Origin: Thelonectria olida
Lineage: Eukaryota; Ascomycota; Sordariomycetes; Hypocreales; Nectriaceae
Length of the DNA stretch: 64,000 bases
Assembly (NCBI GenBank): GCA_020736575.1
Contig: JAGPYM010000022.1
Location: forward strand, 434,001 to 498,000
Direction of reading: 5' to 3'
The notes beneath the pieces were generated by a model. The model had not been told where the DNA came from. It made no database searches and worked only from the letters and a program-made list of their open reading frames with translations. Position numbers and translations under genes: made by a program. Positions 1-9,508 of the stretch are shown one piece after another. Each line of letters begins with the position of its first letter. Position 1 is the stretch's first letter.

Positions 1-452
1 TCGCCTGCCAAGATCACGTCCGTTCTTTTCCCTGTGCTGTTGCGGAAGCCCGTCATCACCCTGTGCAGTTGCTCCATTGCCGTGCGTAGAGCATTCTCAT
101 TACTCCCTTCCACATATACCGATACCACCAGGACGTCCCGGTCGGGCAGTCGTATTATTGCTCCCGTCAAGTCGGCTGACGGTATCGGCACCTGCTCCGC
201 CTCTAGATCCCTGCGGATCCAGAGCATGCTGCGGATCGGCCATCGCATCTCATGTCTCTTCGTTGGTGTAAATCTCGTCCAGTTTCTGTGGTTGTTCGGC
301 GCTGTCACCACCGCACCGTCAATGTTCAGCGCGTATGGTTCGGCGACTGCCAGCACCGCGTAGTCCCGCAAGTCTTCATCGTTAATCATGCTCAGTTGCA
401 CTACATCCCTCTTCCCCACGTTGAGCTGGAGGATCTGGAGGTTAGTGCACAT
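1..452 (-). CDS. LINE ORF2 (endonuclease/reverse transcriptase), N-terminal part only
   Basis: This is the start of ORF2 of a non-LTR retrotransposon; the rest lies beyond the window edge. In the minus frame beginning with the ATG at 452-450 the peptide opens with MCTNLQILQLNVGK and continues through LAVAEPYA, GAIIRLPDRDVLVVSVYVEG and DVILAG, the N-terminal pattern of the apurinic-like (EEP) endonuclease domain of fungal Tad1/I-clade LINEs. No stop interrupts it within the window. The ATG lies inside the last codons of gag, so the two ORFs overlap by 11 nt (442-452). In such elements ORF2 is generally made by re-initiation after ORF1; that is inferred here. The reverse transcriptase domain is not visible. 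Confidence 0.85.
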   Translation of the reverse strand, partial: MCTNLQILQLNVGKRDVVQLSMINDEDLRDYAVLAVAEPYALNIDGAVVTAPNNHRNWTRFTPTKRHEMRWPIRSMLWIRRDLEAEQVPIPSADLTGAIIRLPDRDVLVVSVYVEGSNENALRTAMEQLHRVMTGFRNSTGKRTDVILAG

Positions 453-1983
453 TGTTGCCATGCATTTGTCGCACTCGGCAGTTGCGACTGAGCGATTCGT
501 GTGGCCCTCCGCAGAGAGCGCACTTCGGCTCGATCGCCTGGCATTGTGTGTGCCGGTGTTCCGTCTCTGCACATTTGCCACATCGCTGGGGCCTGTTGCA
601 GGCGAAGGCCTTGTGACCAAGCTCCCAACAGTTGTAGCATTGGACCGGGCCTTGGCGTCGCTCGAAAACGTTGGTGCTGGCCGACTCCCCAGAGAGGTGA
701 AAGTATCTCTCTTCCAATAAGCGTTGCGCATCGCTCGCCTTCGTAACGTATATCACCATCGAGCCGTAGGATTTCCCATTCTCCTTGTCGCTAAGCCAGT
801 GCATCTTGGCAATCGTCACTCCGTTCTCCTTTCCCAGCGCCTCCGCCGCGCCTGGCAGCACGTTGCCAGCTGAGCCCAGTACCGCTGCCCTGTTTGCGCC
901 GTCAACTTTGACCGGATACAGCTGGTCCCTGAGGACTCTTGCGCCCTGGACTGCTGTCTTCTCTGCCGCTTCCTTGACGAGCTTCATCTCCGACTCGTCT
1001 CGGCAGATCACCCTAATGCGGTCTGCCTTCTTTGCGTCTCTTACCACGGCTGCACACCTCCAGTCTTGTCGGCCCTCCGTCTTCCTCATCTCTTCCTCGA
1101 TGGCCTGTCGGACTCCTCCCACCTGTGCTTTGCCCTTCTCCTCCTCGTTGACGCGCGATGTGTCGATGGTGCAGAAGAGAGTATCGGTAAACGCGGATGG
1201 CGTTGTTCGCAGAGATGAGAGAGTTCGAACATTGCTAGGCTGGCTCATCGGTGGTGTGCGGGCTACGTCTGCATACGATGGCTGTGGGCTTGTCTGGGCA
1301 CTGTTGGCTGCGATGCTTCTGGCCACCAGGTCCAGCTGTTCTCGTAGCTGTCTCATTTCTTCCGCCGCTTCCTTCCGTACTTGCCCAAGCTGCTCGTTCA
1401 TCTGCTCAGTTATCTGCTCGGTTATCTGCTTGCGCAGCTGCTTGTGATCTTCCGCTCCCTGTTCTCGCATGGCCCTGAGCTGATCGGCCGTCTGTTCGTG
1501 CATACGCCTAAGCTCTTCTGTCCTCTTCCGCTCCTCGGCTGCCTCGGCTCTGGTCGTGCGAATCTCCTTCTGGAGTTGCCGGATCATCTCCAGCTGATCG
1601 CTCATCACTTTTGTCGCTTTCTGGTGGTTCTCCATCAAGGCATCCCAGAGCCTCTCCAGCATTTGTTTCTGCTTGCTCATAAGATGGCTCGATGTTTCCT
1701 GGAGCATCGTCTGTAGCGTCGTCTGGAGCATCTCCTGGATTAGCGATGAATCGCTGCGCGCCGCGCCATCCACAGCCTGAATTCCCTCGTTCGCATTGTC
1801 CCAGGCGTTGTCTCCTGCTGCCACTTGATTTGTGCCGGCATTCTTGAATGTCCCGGCCTGGCTTGAGGCTACTTGCCAAAACTTTTGGGCTTTTGCGGTT
1901 GGTTTCACGGGTCTCGACGAGCGACGCGTCGCGGCCACCGAATCCCCACCCTCGACAAGGATCTCCTCGACGGTCGCGTCCAT
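442..1983 (-). CDS. LINE ORF1 (gag-like RNA-binding protein)
   Basis: This 513-residue protein is the nucleic-acid-binding ORF1 of a Tad1-like LINE. Roughly residues 85-230 form a long Glu/Gln/Arg-rich coiled coil, and the C-terminus carries three zinc knuckles: CYNCWELGHKAFAC and CGKCAETEHRHTQC (both C-x2-C-x4-H-x4-C), then a third starting CALCGGPH. A central region (about 280-400) has the RNA-recognition-like character usual in these proteins. The start at 1983 is the first ATG after the upstream minisatellite. The reading frame is complete and shows no RIP-type stops, so this copy is young or has escaped RIP. It is followed by ORF2 with an 11-nt overlap. Confidence 0.85.
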   Translation of the reverse strand: MDATVEEILVEGGDSVAATRRSSRPVKPTAKAQKFWQVASSQAGTFKNAGTNQVAAGDNAWDNANEGIQAVDGAARSDSSLIQEMLQTTLQTMLQETSSHLMSKQKQMLERLWDALMENHQKATKVMSDQLEMIRQLQKEIRTTRAEAAEERKRTEELRRMHEQTADQLRAMREQGAEDHKQLRKQITEQITEQMNEQLGQVRKEAAEEMRQLREQLDLVARSIAANSAQTSPQPSYADVARTPPMSQPSNVRTLSSLRTTPSAFTDTLFCTIDTSRVNEEEKGKAQVGGVRQAIEEEMRKTEGRQDWRCAAVVRDAKKADRIRVICRDESEMKLVKEAAEKTAVQGARVLRDQLYPVKVDGANRAAVLGSAGNVLPGAAEALGKENGVTIAKMHWLSDKENGKSYGSMVIYVTKASDAQRLLEERYFHLSGESASTNVFERRQGPVQCYNCWELGHKAFACNRPQRCGKCAETEHRHTQCQAIEPKCALCGGPHESLSRNCRVRQMHGNNVH

Positions 1984-2030
1984 CTCACGATGCCACGCTC
2001 ACGGCAGCCCCAACCTATCCTTTCGCCTAA

Positions 2031-2170
2031 AAGAGTGTAAAGAGTGTAAAGAGTGTAAAGAGTGTAAAGAGTGTAAAGAGTGTAAAGAGTGTAAAGAGTG
2101 TAAAGAGTGTAAAGAGTGTAAAGAGTGTAAAGAGTGTAAAGAGTGTAAAGAGTGTAAAGAGTGTAAAGAG
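2031..2170. repeat. 9-bp minisatellite in the 5' region of the LINE
   Basis: About 15.5 near-perfect copies of a 9-bp unit (AAGAGTGTA on the plus strand, CTTTACACT on the minus strand) lie 48 bp upstream of the gag ATG, in the likely 5' untranslated region of the element. The 9-bp period keeps several frames open, so overlapping ORFs reading Lys-Glu-Cys or Thr-Leu-Tyr repeats are artefacts. Confidence 0.9.
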
Positions 2171-2424
2171 TCGGGTGCTCAACTGATAACGAGGCAGCTC
2201 CAATCCAGCGCACGCATCTAAGGCCGGCCGGTTTTTGTCAGTCATACCCGGAGCTCGGATACTGCCTCTCCCTCTTGGCTCGACGACCGTCATTGCCCAC
2301 TTGCTTTTTATTCCTGCAGCTCCAACATCGCATCCTCCTGTGAACGGAGATCGAGGACCTCGAAGGCTGAGGCTGAGGCTCGAACTAAACCCCCACCTCC
2401 ACTCTTCAATTGCATAGTGCCCAG

Positions 2425-3500
2425 ATGAAATACGGCCAGCGGCTCGAGCGTGAGTCCGTCCCAGAATGGAGCCTCCGTATGTTACATATCCAATCTAGGC
2501 TCGGCTACCTACATATCAGAACTAACTAAGGAATTACGACCCTGCAGATAACCTCGACTACAACTCGCTCAAGCATGAGATAAAAAACCACACGACTCGC
2601 GACCAGGCCACGGCCATGGCCATCCCGGGCCAGCAGGACACGACATTGCGCAAGTTCGAGGATAGCCTGTACAAAGAGCTCTGTCGGCAGCACGATCGTC
2701 TCGATCTCTTCGTCGCCAGCAAGGCGGACGAGATCTCACGCCATTTAGGTACGTCCAGCTACGGCTTGTACATGAGAGAAAATCAATTGCGCTAACATGA
2801 GTTGCTAGATCACCTCTCCAAGAACATTCACCGCTGGATCAGCAAGTCCCAAGACCAATTGAGCGTAGATACCTCATTAAAGTCACAAAGGAGGTTTGCC
2901 AATTACAAACGTGAGCTAGGACGTTGTGGTAGAGATGTTCAGTCTCTATCGCGGTTCGCTACCGCCCAGGTTGTCGGTTTCCGCAAAATCATCAAGAAAT
3001 ATAGGGTGCGTAGTGCTTCTAGAAAACCCGTACCGTCCTTCTCATTCCTAACTTGGTGGAAGAAATGGACTGGCTCAACAACGCTCGGCTCTCGTTTCAG
3101 CGAAAACGTTCTCTCCGACCCCAAGAGCTTCACCAGGCGCAACTTAACCGCTCTCCATACTCGATATGACGAAATTTCCTTCACCCTCCACTCTTCTGCC
3201 CCCATCATAAGCGAGCCCAGCTCACCAGAATCGATTCAGCTACCTTTCTCCGACCCGGCGTGGTCGAGGCGTCGAAATGGGCCGCCACCAATGGCCGAGC
3301 AGGCGGAATACTAGAACGAGTATGAGGATGGGAGCGAGTGCGGGAGCCTGAATGATGAGTATGTCATCTATGTCAACCCCGCCGAAGGAATTAGCTTTCC
3401 GGGACTAGACTACGCGCAAGGTATCCTAAGAATTCCCATCGAGAAGGTAAGGACGTGGCTCAAACTCAACAAAGCCGCCGACCGACAACCTCTCCTCCCT
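2425..3500 (+). pseudogene. SPX-domain protein gene (VTC/phosphate-sensing type), truncated, with premature stop
   Basis: The encoded protein has an N-terminal SPX domain, which binds inositol pyrophosphates in phosphate and polyphosphate control. Exons fit at 2425-2476, 2548-2748, 2809-3005 and 3063 onward, with GT-AG introns of 71, 60 and 57 bp and consistent phases. Diagnostic pieces are MKYGQRLERESVPEW, LDYNSLKHEIKNHTTRDQ, a FEDSLYKELCRQHDRLDLF block, and the Lys-rich FRKIIKKYRKWTGS helix that spans intron 3. An in-frame TAG at 3312-3314 stands where the family has Trp (context EY-stop-NEYEDGSE); TGG to TAG is what RIP produces. SPX-like sequence continues past the stop (DEYVIYVNPAEG) to about 3500, where HET-type sequence takes over, so the 3' end is lost too. 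Confidence 0.75.
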
Positions 3501-3504
3501 GCAA

Positions 3505-4749
3505 ATGGCTTATCCATTGGCAACTCCTCCGCCGTTGTCAATAACAGTCTCTCGGCGCGCACTGGTCTTTACCCCATCCCAGATCTACTGGCTTTGCGAC
3601 TGCTCCATGTGGGACGAGGAGATCATCTTCGAGCCCTCCACGCCGCCAGTCTGGATCCTCCCGCAGGCGCTGTGGTGCAACGACGAGTGGGACGACGGAT
3701 ACTCTAAGTTTTCGAGCGAGGCTCTGGCCATCTACATCACCCAGTACAGCAAGCGGCAGCTCACCTTTCCCTCAGATGCATTGCCCGCCTTCTCGGGGAT
3801 AATCCGACGGTATGAGCACCTCAATAAGACTAAAACTCACTGGGGCTTGCCGACCGAGAGGTTTGACCAGACTCTCATCTGGCAATACGGCACCACGCGT
3901 CGCAAGAAGCCGTATCTAGCTGTGCTGGAAGGGTCTATTACCCATTCTATACCGTACCCGAGCTGGTCGTGGCTAGGCTGGAGCGGTTTCATCGGTGCCA
4001 GGATCCACAATGAGCGTCTGGTGGAGAGAACACGGGCTCGCGATTCAAAGTCGGAGCTGATGTTCTACTCATTAATGAGCGACGGGACTGTCCGGCCAAT
4101 TAATGCTTCGGATTGCCTTTCAGAAGCTCAGCAATCTGACAACGATGGCTCAAACGACAAAATCGAGGCAGACCCTACTTCAAGGTGGAAAGGGAAAATC
4201 ATCATTACAGAGCCCATTACAGACTACACTGATCGCCTAGCTTCAAAGATCAAAACCCTCAGCATTTCTGAGACGGACCAAGCAACCCCCACAGCCCTCA
4301 ATCTTCCCGTGCACGACACCGGCCGTCTCGTGTTCTGGACAAGCCACGCCCGAGTACGTGCATGGTTCAACGACCTAATGGACGACAACTTCTTCGTCGA
4401 CACGGGAGACGGCATCCTAGAGCTGGACAGCGGGTTTTGCGACGACGAGATGGAGGCATTTGATCCTAAACACTCGGATGTCTCGGAAAAGAAATCAAAA
4501 GTCAAAGAAGATGATGGGTCAACTTCTCCAAACCCAGACGGCGAAGGAGCAAAGTATACGATGAACTTTATCGTCATCTCGAGGTTCTTCAACGTTAACG
4601 ACTCTGCGGAGACGGGGAAGCTGAACATCATGATTGTCAAGGAGAGCGGTGCTGAACCTGGTGTGTGGAGCCGTGTTGGGATTACTGTGGTGGAGGAGAA
4701 GGACTGGCTTCGTATGGAGAGAAGTTGGAAGATGGTGATACTTGCCTGA
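3505..4749 (+). pseudogene. HET-domain (heterokaryon incompatibility) protein, 5'-truncated
   Basis: This is an open frame of 414 codons whose recognisable part begins near 3538. It reads like the C-terminal part of a fungal HET protein, the class that triggers cell death on non-self fusion: SRRALVFTPSQIYWLC, then a block on bringing the protein to ALPAFSGIIRRYEHL, then HWGLPTERFDQTLIW and PYPSWSWLGW. The N-terminal half of the HET domain, with its usual LSYxWG segment, is absent. The sequence immediately upstream belongs, in another frame, to the SPX gene, so the first 10-12 codons of this frame are not HET-derived. No intron is needed. It could be expressed as a truncated protein, but a remnant is more likely. 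Confidence 0.65.
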
Positions 4750-4773
4750 TTATCGGCAGTTGCTGGTTGACAC

Positions 4774-5019
4774 TTGGCAACGTGGATTTGCTCAGACGAG
4801 GTTGTACAGCTGCTGCTAGACAACGGAGCTGATGTCAACGCGCAGGGCGGCCACTACAGCAACTCTCTCCAGGCTGCCTCAGAAGGAGACCACCTGGAAG
4901 TTGTGCAACTACTCAACCAAAGGAACGCCAATAGAACGTCCCGAAAGCGATCCGGTTCGGCAAGCCCAAGGGACCTGGCAAAGCAGCCCAAAAGCAAACG
5001 TACGTTCCAGGGCCCATAA
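4774..5019 (+). pseudogene. Ankyrin-repeat fragment
   Basis: This fragment encodes about one and a half ankyrin repeats: VVQLLLDNGADVNAQGGHY followed by a second LQAASEGDHLEVVQLL. The spacing and wording match the long ankyrin arrays at the C-terminus of fungal NACHT/ANK NLRs. There is no ATG-led full-length gene and no NTPase domain nearby; the tail becomes basic and low-complexity before the stop. It begins only 25 bp after the HET remnant, so the two may come from one rearranged NLR locus, but no intact parent is visible. Confidence 0.6.
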
Positions 5020-5161
5020 ATAGACACGTTTTAACCAAGGTAATGCGATGCAACGTAATAACCATGTTTAATATAACCCTCCTCATCATTTGGGGTGCTA
5101 AATTAAAATATTAAGCAATAATTGCAATAACTGCAATTAGCTATATGCATACATCCGCTAG

Positions 5162-5626
5162 TTCAAGGATGTTCTCAATGGAACTGGGGACAGAGTCGCA
5201 ATTGTGCCCATCTCGGGAGATGTTGAAGCGGATACAGCAGCCGTGCAAGCACACGGACCTATCGATGTGTACTTTGACATCTCTCCCCCTTCTGCCGCGA
5301 AATCGTCACATATTGCTGCCAGCATTTCGGCTCTTCGACCAAAGGGCAGAATGTGCATTATGGGAGGCATCAAGGGTGATATCAGCTTTCCGTATCCTAT
5401 GCTGTTGTTCAAACGCCTCACTATAATGGGTACTTTCATGTACACTCGGGAACAGGCTGACGAGCTGATTAGGCTTATTGAGATGGGCATTTTACCAATT
5501 GGAAAACGAGGTAGAGTGGAAGTCACTGGAAAATTCCCTCTTGGGAAATGGGAGGAAGCTTTTCAAAATGCTTATGATCAGATGGGTCCACGGAAGGCAG
5601 CCTATTTTGTACCCAACGAGGAATAA
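5162..5626 (+). pseudogene. Zinc-type alcohol dehydrogenase (MDR superfamily), C-terminal fragment
   Basis: The frame from about 5162 to the TAA ending at 5626 encodes the C-terminal half of a medium-chain dehydrogenase: GDRVAIVPISGDVEADTAAV, an IDVYFDISPP segment (nucleotide-binding half of the Rossmann fold), LRPKGRMCIMGGI, and a final GKWEEAFQNA helix. The catalytic zinc-binding half is missing and the frame starts abruptly after AT-rich sequence. The preserved part has no stops, so truncation rather than point decay removed function. Substrate cannot be guessed. Confidence 0.6.
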
Positions 5627-6093
5627 GACGCGGCGAAGGTGGATAGCGGCGACGGCGCCTTACCCGAACGGATTGCTTGCTGCCACTCTTCCTTTTCTGA
5701 CTGGGTCATCCTACATGTAACGATCTGGTCGATGCCCAACGGTAGACTAGACTGTTTTGGGTTTATGTTGGCGGATAGATCAGGGCGTTAACGGCTCTGA
5801 GCAATAAACAAAGGTGTTACGTCTGGTAATGTGCTCAAAGGGTATTGAGTGCAGATGGTGACGGGCCGAGACTCCCGTTAGATGAGGATCTAACGATGAT
5901 TATAAAAGAACGATATTGTTGATCTCACTCGCTAGACCACCAGAATCCTAGGTTCCTCGGGACAGGATGGACAGTGCCAAATTAAGCCCATCTGAGGATA
6001 TTCAAACGTCGTCATCAGCACCGCGGACACGAACAGTTTCATGGTACTATAACGTTAATCGCCGCAAAACGAGATCATTATGCGGAATGTATA
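5627..6093. other. No gene recognised
   Basis: Noncoding sequence after the dehydrogenase fragment; only short ORFs without family features. Confidence 0.5.
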
Positions 6094-6168
6094 GCTTTTC
6101 TACGGGGGTCTCGGCCTCGTCACACGCCACTTACCCTCGGGACTGGGCCGAGACCCCTGGAGAAAAGC
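6094..6168. repeat. Imperfect 23-bp inverted repeat (hairpin), MITE-like
   Basis: Arms at 6094-6116 and 6146-6168 pair with about two mismatches around a 29-bp loop (arm core GGGTCTCGGCC against GGCCGAGACCCC). The following GGCTGATTAGTGCGGGC resembles the termini of fungal MITE or DNA-transposon relics. No coding capacity. The palindrome is read directly; the MITE label is inference. Confidence 0.5.
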
Positions 6169-6374
6169 CCTATCGGCTGATTAGTGCGGGCTAGACCTAT
6201 GAATATCAAGCCGATTCGTTTCACCGCCTTTCGGCTGGTCCGGGCATCATTATTGTGATGAAACTCGTCGTTGGCATCGCCATGATGCTCAAGATAATTG
6301 CTTCATTAGTCCTGTTTGGCTGGCTCTTCCCTGCTGGAATCATCTCATCTTAAGTTTAGATTTAGTTGTCGAAA

Positions 6375-6548
6375 GTTGGTTTCCGAAGGTTGGTTTCCGA
6401 AGGTTGGTTTCCGAAGGTTGGTTTCCGAAGGTTGGTTTCCGAAGGTTGGTTTCCGAAGGTTGGTTTCCGAAGGTTGGTTTCCGAAGGTTGGTTTCCGAAG
6501 GTTGGTTTCCGAAGGTTGGTTTCCGAAGGTTGGTTGCCGAAGGTTGGA
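6375..6548. repeat. 14-bp minisatellite
   Basis: About 12.4 tandem copies of GTTGGTTTCCGAAG, nearly identical except for the last unit. The unit contains no stop codon in any of the six frames, so it creates overlapping ORFs on both strands (14-residue peptide periodicity); none of them is supported as a gene. Confidence 0.9.
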
Positions 6549-6927
6549 TGTTAAAAATACCTCTCTGTGGTCCAGTCTGTAACGGTTGTGCTAGACCGCT
6601 GTACCATAGGGCAAAAGATTGGTCAATAATCGCATTGGTTGCAATTACTGTAGCACGAAACAGCTCTTTTAAGCCCTGCACAGTGGACCAGGCCGTGACA
6701 GTAATATTATTGATTAAATTTCGTTTTAGCGAGGGAATCCTCCAGCTCCTTAACAAGTCCTTATCCCCATACACTAGAATGGTTCTCCAATTATGCAAGA
6801 TATAGACTACCTATAATTTTATTGCGGCTCTCTATAACTGGATATTTCTTGCTGGGTTCATTGCCTTCCCTGGAACGTTTACAGCCTCGAACATATAGAT
6901 ATACTTTCTAACTCACAAATCGGACGG
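6549..6927. other. No gene recognised
   Basis: Intergenic sequence between the minisatellite and the NLR fragment. A minus-strand ORF running through the minisatellite (6340-6798) has no recognisable domain. Confidence 0.4.
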
Positions 6928-7173
6928 GTGAGTAAGGGGATGATGAATGACCTATGTGACCTGACCAAGGACAGAGCGATCAAAGCAGCAATGAAAGATC
7001 AAGTCAGGGGATTGCGCGATGCAATCAACAAATTGTCAACAATGGAGCTGTCCGCGCCAAACGAGGGGTGGGGCAGCTCGTTTTCCAATTATGGCTCCGG
7101 CACCCAATTCAACGCTCCTGGGGGTACTCAGAACATCAATACGCTAATGATGACAGGGGGGTGTGACCGTTGA
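6928..7173 (+). pseudogene. Fragment of a SesA-type NLR N-terminus with sigma-like amyloid motif
   Basis: The 81-codon frame contains the end of a helical SesA/HeLo-like domain (MNDLCDLTKDRAIKAAMKDQ, then LRDAINKLSTME) followed by a Gly/Asn/Gln-rich stretch, FSNYGSGTQFNAPGGTQNIN. In fungal NLRs such as SesA-NACHT receptors this kind of motif sits between the effector-like domain and the NTPase and can act as a prion-like amyloid signal. Both flanks are lost: no SesA start lies upstream, and neither NACHT nor NB-ARC follows. The open frame may not begin at a real start codon. It is called a remnant from family pattern; no search was possible. Confidence 0.6.
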
Positions 7174-8480
7174 ACTTTTTGGGTTCAAATGAGAAAAGAT
7201 TAACACCAAAGGATGCCCGTAAGCTTGTATTTAATTATATTGGGGTTTCAGAACGAAATAGTCAAACGGTGAGGCGTAGAAGCTGGGTTTGTTATTGTGG
7301 TCGCGGGGGCATGAGTGGTGTAGAGCAAGATAAAAGTGGAACCCCATAGAAAAAGCAACCAACGTTCAGAAGATGAGCATACAGAAGCGTCGGCTGGTGG
7401 TGCTTTAATATAGGTTATAGCCCGCCGAGGGAGAGGGACGCAGGCAGGCAGCCAGACAGGCCATCGTCGACCCAGTAAAGACGATAGAGTATCATGACAG
7501 CAATGATTATTACTATGGATCCGTGTACACTGTTTTCCCTCCCAGCCACACCTGTAGTGGTGCTGCGATGTTGAATATCTCGACCATCTGCTCGAGAATC
7601 TTCCCAATTGTCACAGGAAGGCAAAATCAGGCATGGCCTACGGAACTGGAGCAGCAGCCAATGCTGGATTGTAAAAAAGGACTGTCATGCTAGGCCCATC
7701 CACTACCTCGAAGCTGGGATATGCACCCACCAAAAACATTTCTCGACAAGTTTGATCATTAAAATGTTGTGCAAGAACAGGGAAACACCTTAGAATCTTG
7801 AAAGTTTGCTTTGGCCAGATGTATTCCTAATTATAAAGTGAATCTCATAATATCCTCCTCCAGACTAAGCGGGCAAGGTCAGCATCATCACAGGCGACGT
7901 CTGATGAGACTACCTTTACTGGTATTAGGGAATACAATCAGACGCGTGCTTGGAGTTGAAGGTTTTCGGCTCGTTCATTATACAAGCTTCGAAGACGAAT
8001 TGAATTCTATTCTAAAAATATTTTCTGACAATCGACTCTACAGGCAAAGCTTTTCAGGCTCTTACGAACAATACCTACTTACCTATGTTAAATGAGCAGT
8101 ATAGAGAGGACATCCGTGCCTATGGGAATGAAGGGCGGGCCTACTGTAGCCATTGTCCTTCAATATAACTGGCCAGTCAGCAGCCACTAGTTTTCGCAAC
8201 AGGCTTGATTGAACCCGCCACAGCACTGCCGCAGCTAAGCGGACGAAGTGCCGAACATGCACAAATACTGATGGTGTGGAATGACTCTCAAGGTCAAGCC
8301 ACAGATTTTTCTCGTCATCTTCAGGTTCGAGCCACTTGCTAGATCGTGCGCCTCGGATCAAAAGCCACCCGCGCCACTTTGGAATTATTGCCTCGCGACG
8401 GACGACCTCAAGCCACAGCAAAGCACCCTCTACACACACACAGCCTATTCACAGACTATCAACACGTACCCGCCAAATTT
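7174..8480. other. Gene-free interval
   Basis: 1.3 kb with only short unconvincing ORFs on both strands; it ends in the promoter of the secreted-protein gene. Confidence 0.5.
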
Positions 8481-8485
8481 AGATG

Positions 8486-8494
8486 TATATAAAG
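8486..8494 (+). promoter_or_regulatory. TATA box of the secreted-protein gene
   Basis: TATATAAAG lies 140 bp upstream of the ATG at 8634, followed by a CA- and CT-rich leader typical of strongly expressed fungal genes. It lies outside the duplicated segment, so the second, truncated copy of the gene lacks it. Confidence 0.5.
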
Positions 8495-8633
8495 GGTTTC
8501 GATATCCCAAGGTATGTCTTTTCTCTCATCAGCATCAATCACAATCATCATCACAATAGTCTACTATCATCCACCAATCCCACACAGATAATCCCTACCT
8601 ACCTTACTCTCCAACACAAATCTCCTCGCCAAA

Positions 8634-9245
8634 ATGCACTTCACTTCGACAACCCTCGCCATCCTTCTCGCCGCCTCCACCGCCCTGGCAAGCCCCCTTA
8701 ACTCTCACCGTCGCCGCGACGATACCGACCAAGGCTCAGGCGCCGACATCTTCCCAGAATTTGACCGCTACAATGACTGGGCAATCTGCCAGGGCAAAAT
8801 CACCAAGGAACGCTTCCCAAACCTCCAAGCTCCAAGTGATGATGGCGGCTGTGTCCGCTACTATCGGGGCATCGACATGACCGGCGTCGTCACAGAGCGA
8901 CATTTCTTCTTCAAGGATGGCTTCAAGTCTGCCTGCGACTGCGCCGCCGTATGTCTTGAGAACCCGACCACTTGTACGAACTGGGTGTGGAAGCACACTT
9001 TCATGCCCGAGGATGGCGGCAAGAGGTCGTGCACTATCTACAGCAGCCCCAATCTGCCGACCGATGTAACCCTTGCATATAATACGACATTGAGCAAAGG
9101 CTTTGCACTATTGCAGCCTGGGAATAACCCTCAGGCTGGAGCCCCGGCCCCGTTGACTTTCATGGATGCGGCAAATACTATCCCGGATCAGTTTGGGGTA
9201 TCTGGTTTTGTGGTCCAGGATCAGAATCAAAGACAGTTCTGTTAG
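8634..9245 (+). CDS. Small secreted Cys-rich protein with PAN/Apple-like region
   Basis: This 203-residue protein starts with a clear signal peptide (hydrophobic core LAILLAASTALA) and a basic Kex2-like site (HRRRDD), so it is secreted. About ten cysteines follow; the CDCAAVCLENPTTCTNW block and a later KRSCTIYSS give the Cys spacing of PAN/Apple-like domains in fungal surface or effector-like proteins. Single exon; start is the first ATG after a TATA box at 8486. From codon 53 onward the gene lies inside inverted-duplication arm A; arm B holds an identical 3' part without signal peptide. Function unknown. Confidence 0.75.
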   Translation: MHFTSTTLAILLAASTALASPLNSHRRRDDTDQGSGADIFPEFDRYNDWAICQGKITKERFPNLQAPSDDGGCVRYYRGIDMTGVVTERHFFFKDGFKSACDCAAVCLENPTTCTNWVWKHTFMPEDGGKRSCTIYSSPNLPTDVTLAYNTTLSKGFALLQPGNNPQAGAPAPLTFMDAANTIPDQFGVSGFVVQDQNQRQFC

Positions 9246-9508
9246 GAGGTGGTGGTATAATGTACCATATTCAACCGGGGAGTTGTAAGGGTGCTGAAGC
9301 TGCTAGCAACATGGCTCAGTCTTGAGACGCTTCATGGCTGGGTTGCTTGGGCAGTATTGATACGTTTGTTTCCCTTCTCCTCCCCTTTCTGTCATTTCCT
9401 GCTCTTTATTTTACATTATCTGCTTTTGTATTATCAGATAGCTCTGCGTTTTTCCTTACTAGATAGTCATAGAATAGATCAACGTCGCTCCTTCACTCCT
9501 TCTCATAC

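Noticed and set aside
1832..2293. ORFs with Lys-Glu-Cys, Thr-Leu-Tyr or Phe-Thr-Leu repeats
   Set aside because: They are the 9-bp minisatellite read in different frames.
6340..6805. Overlapping ORFs on both strands with 14-residue repeats
   Set aside because: Produced by a stop-free 14-bp minisatellite; no domain in the non-repeat parts.
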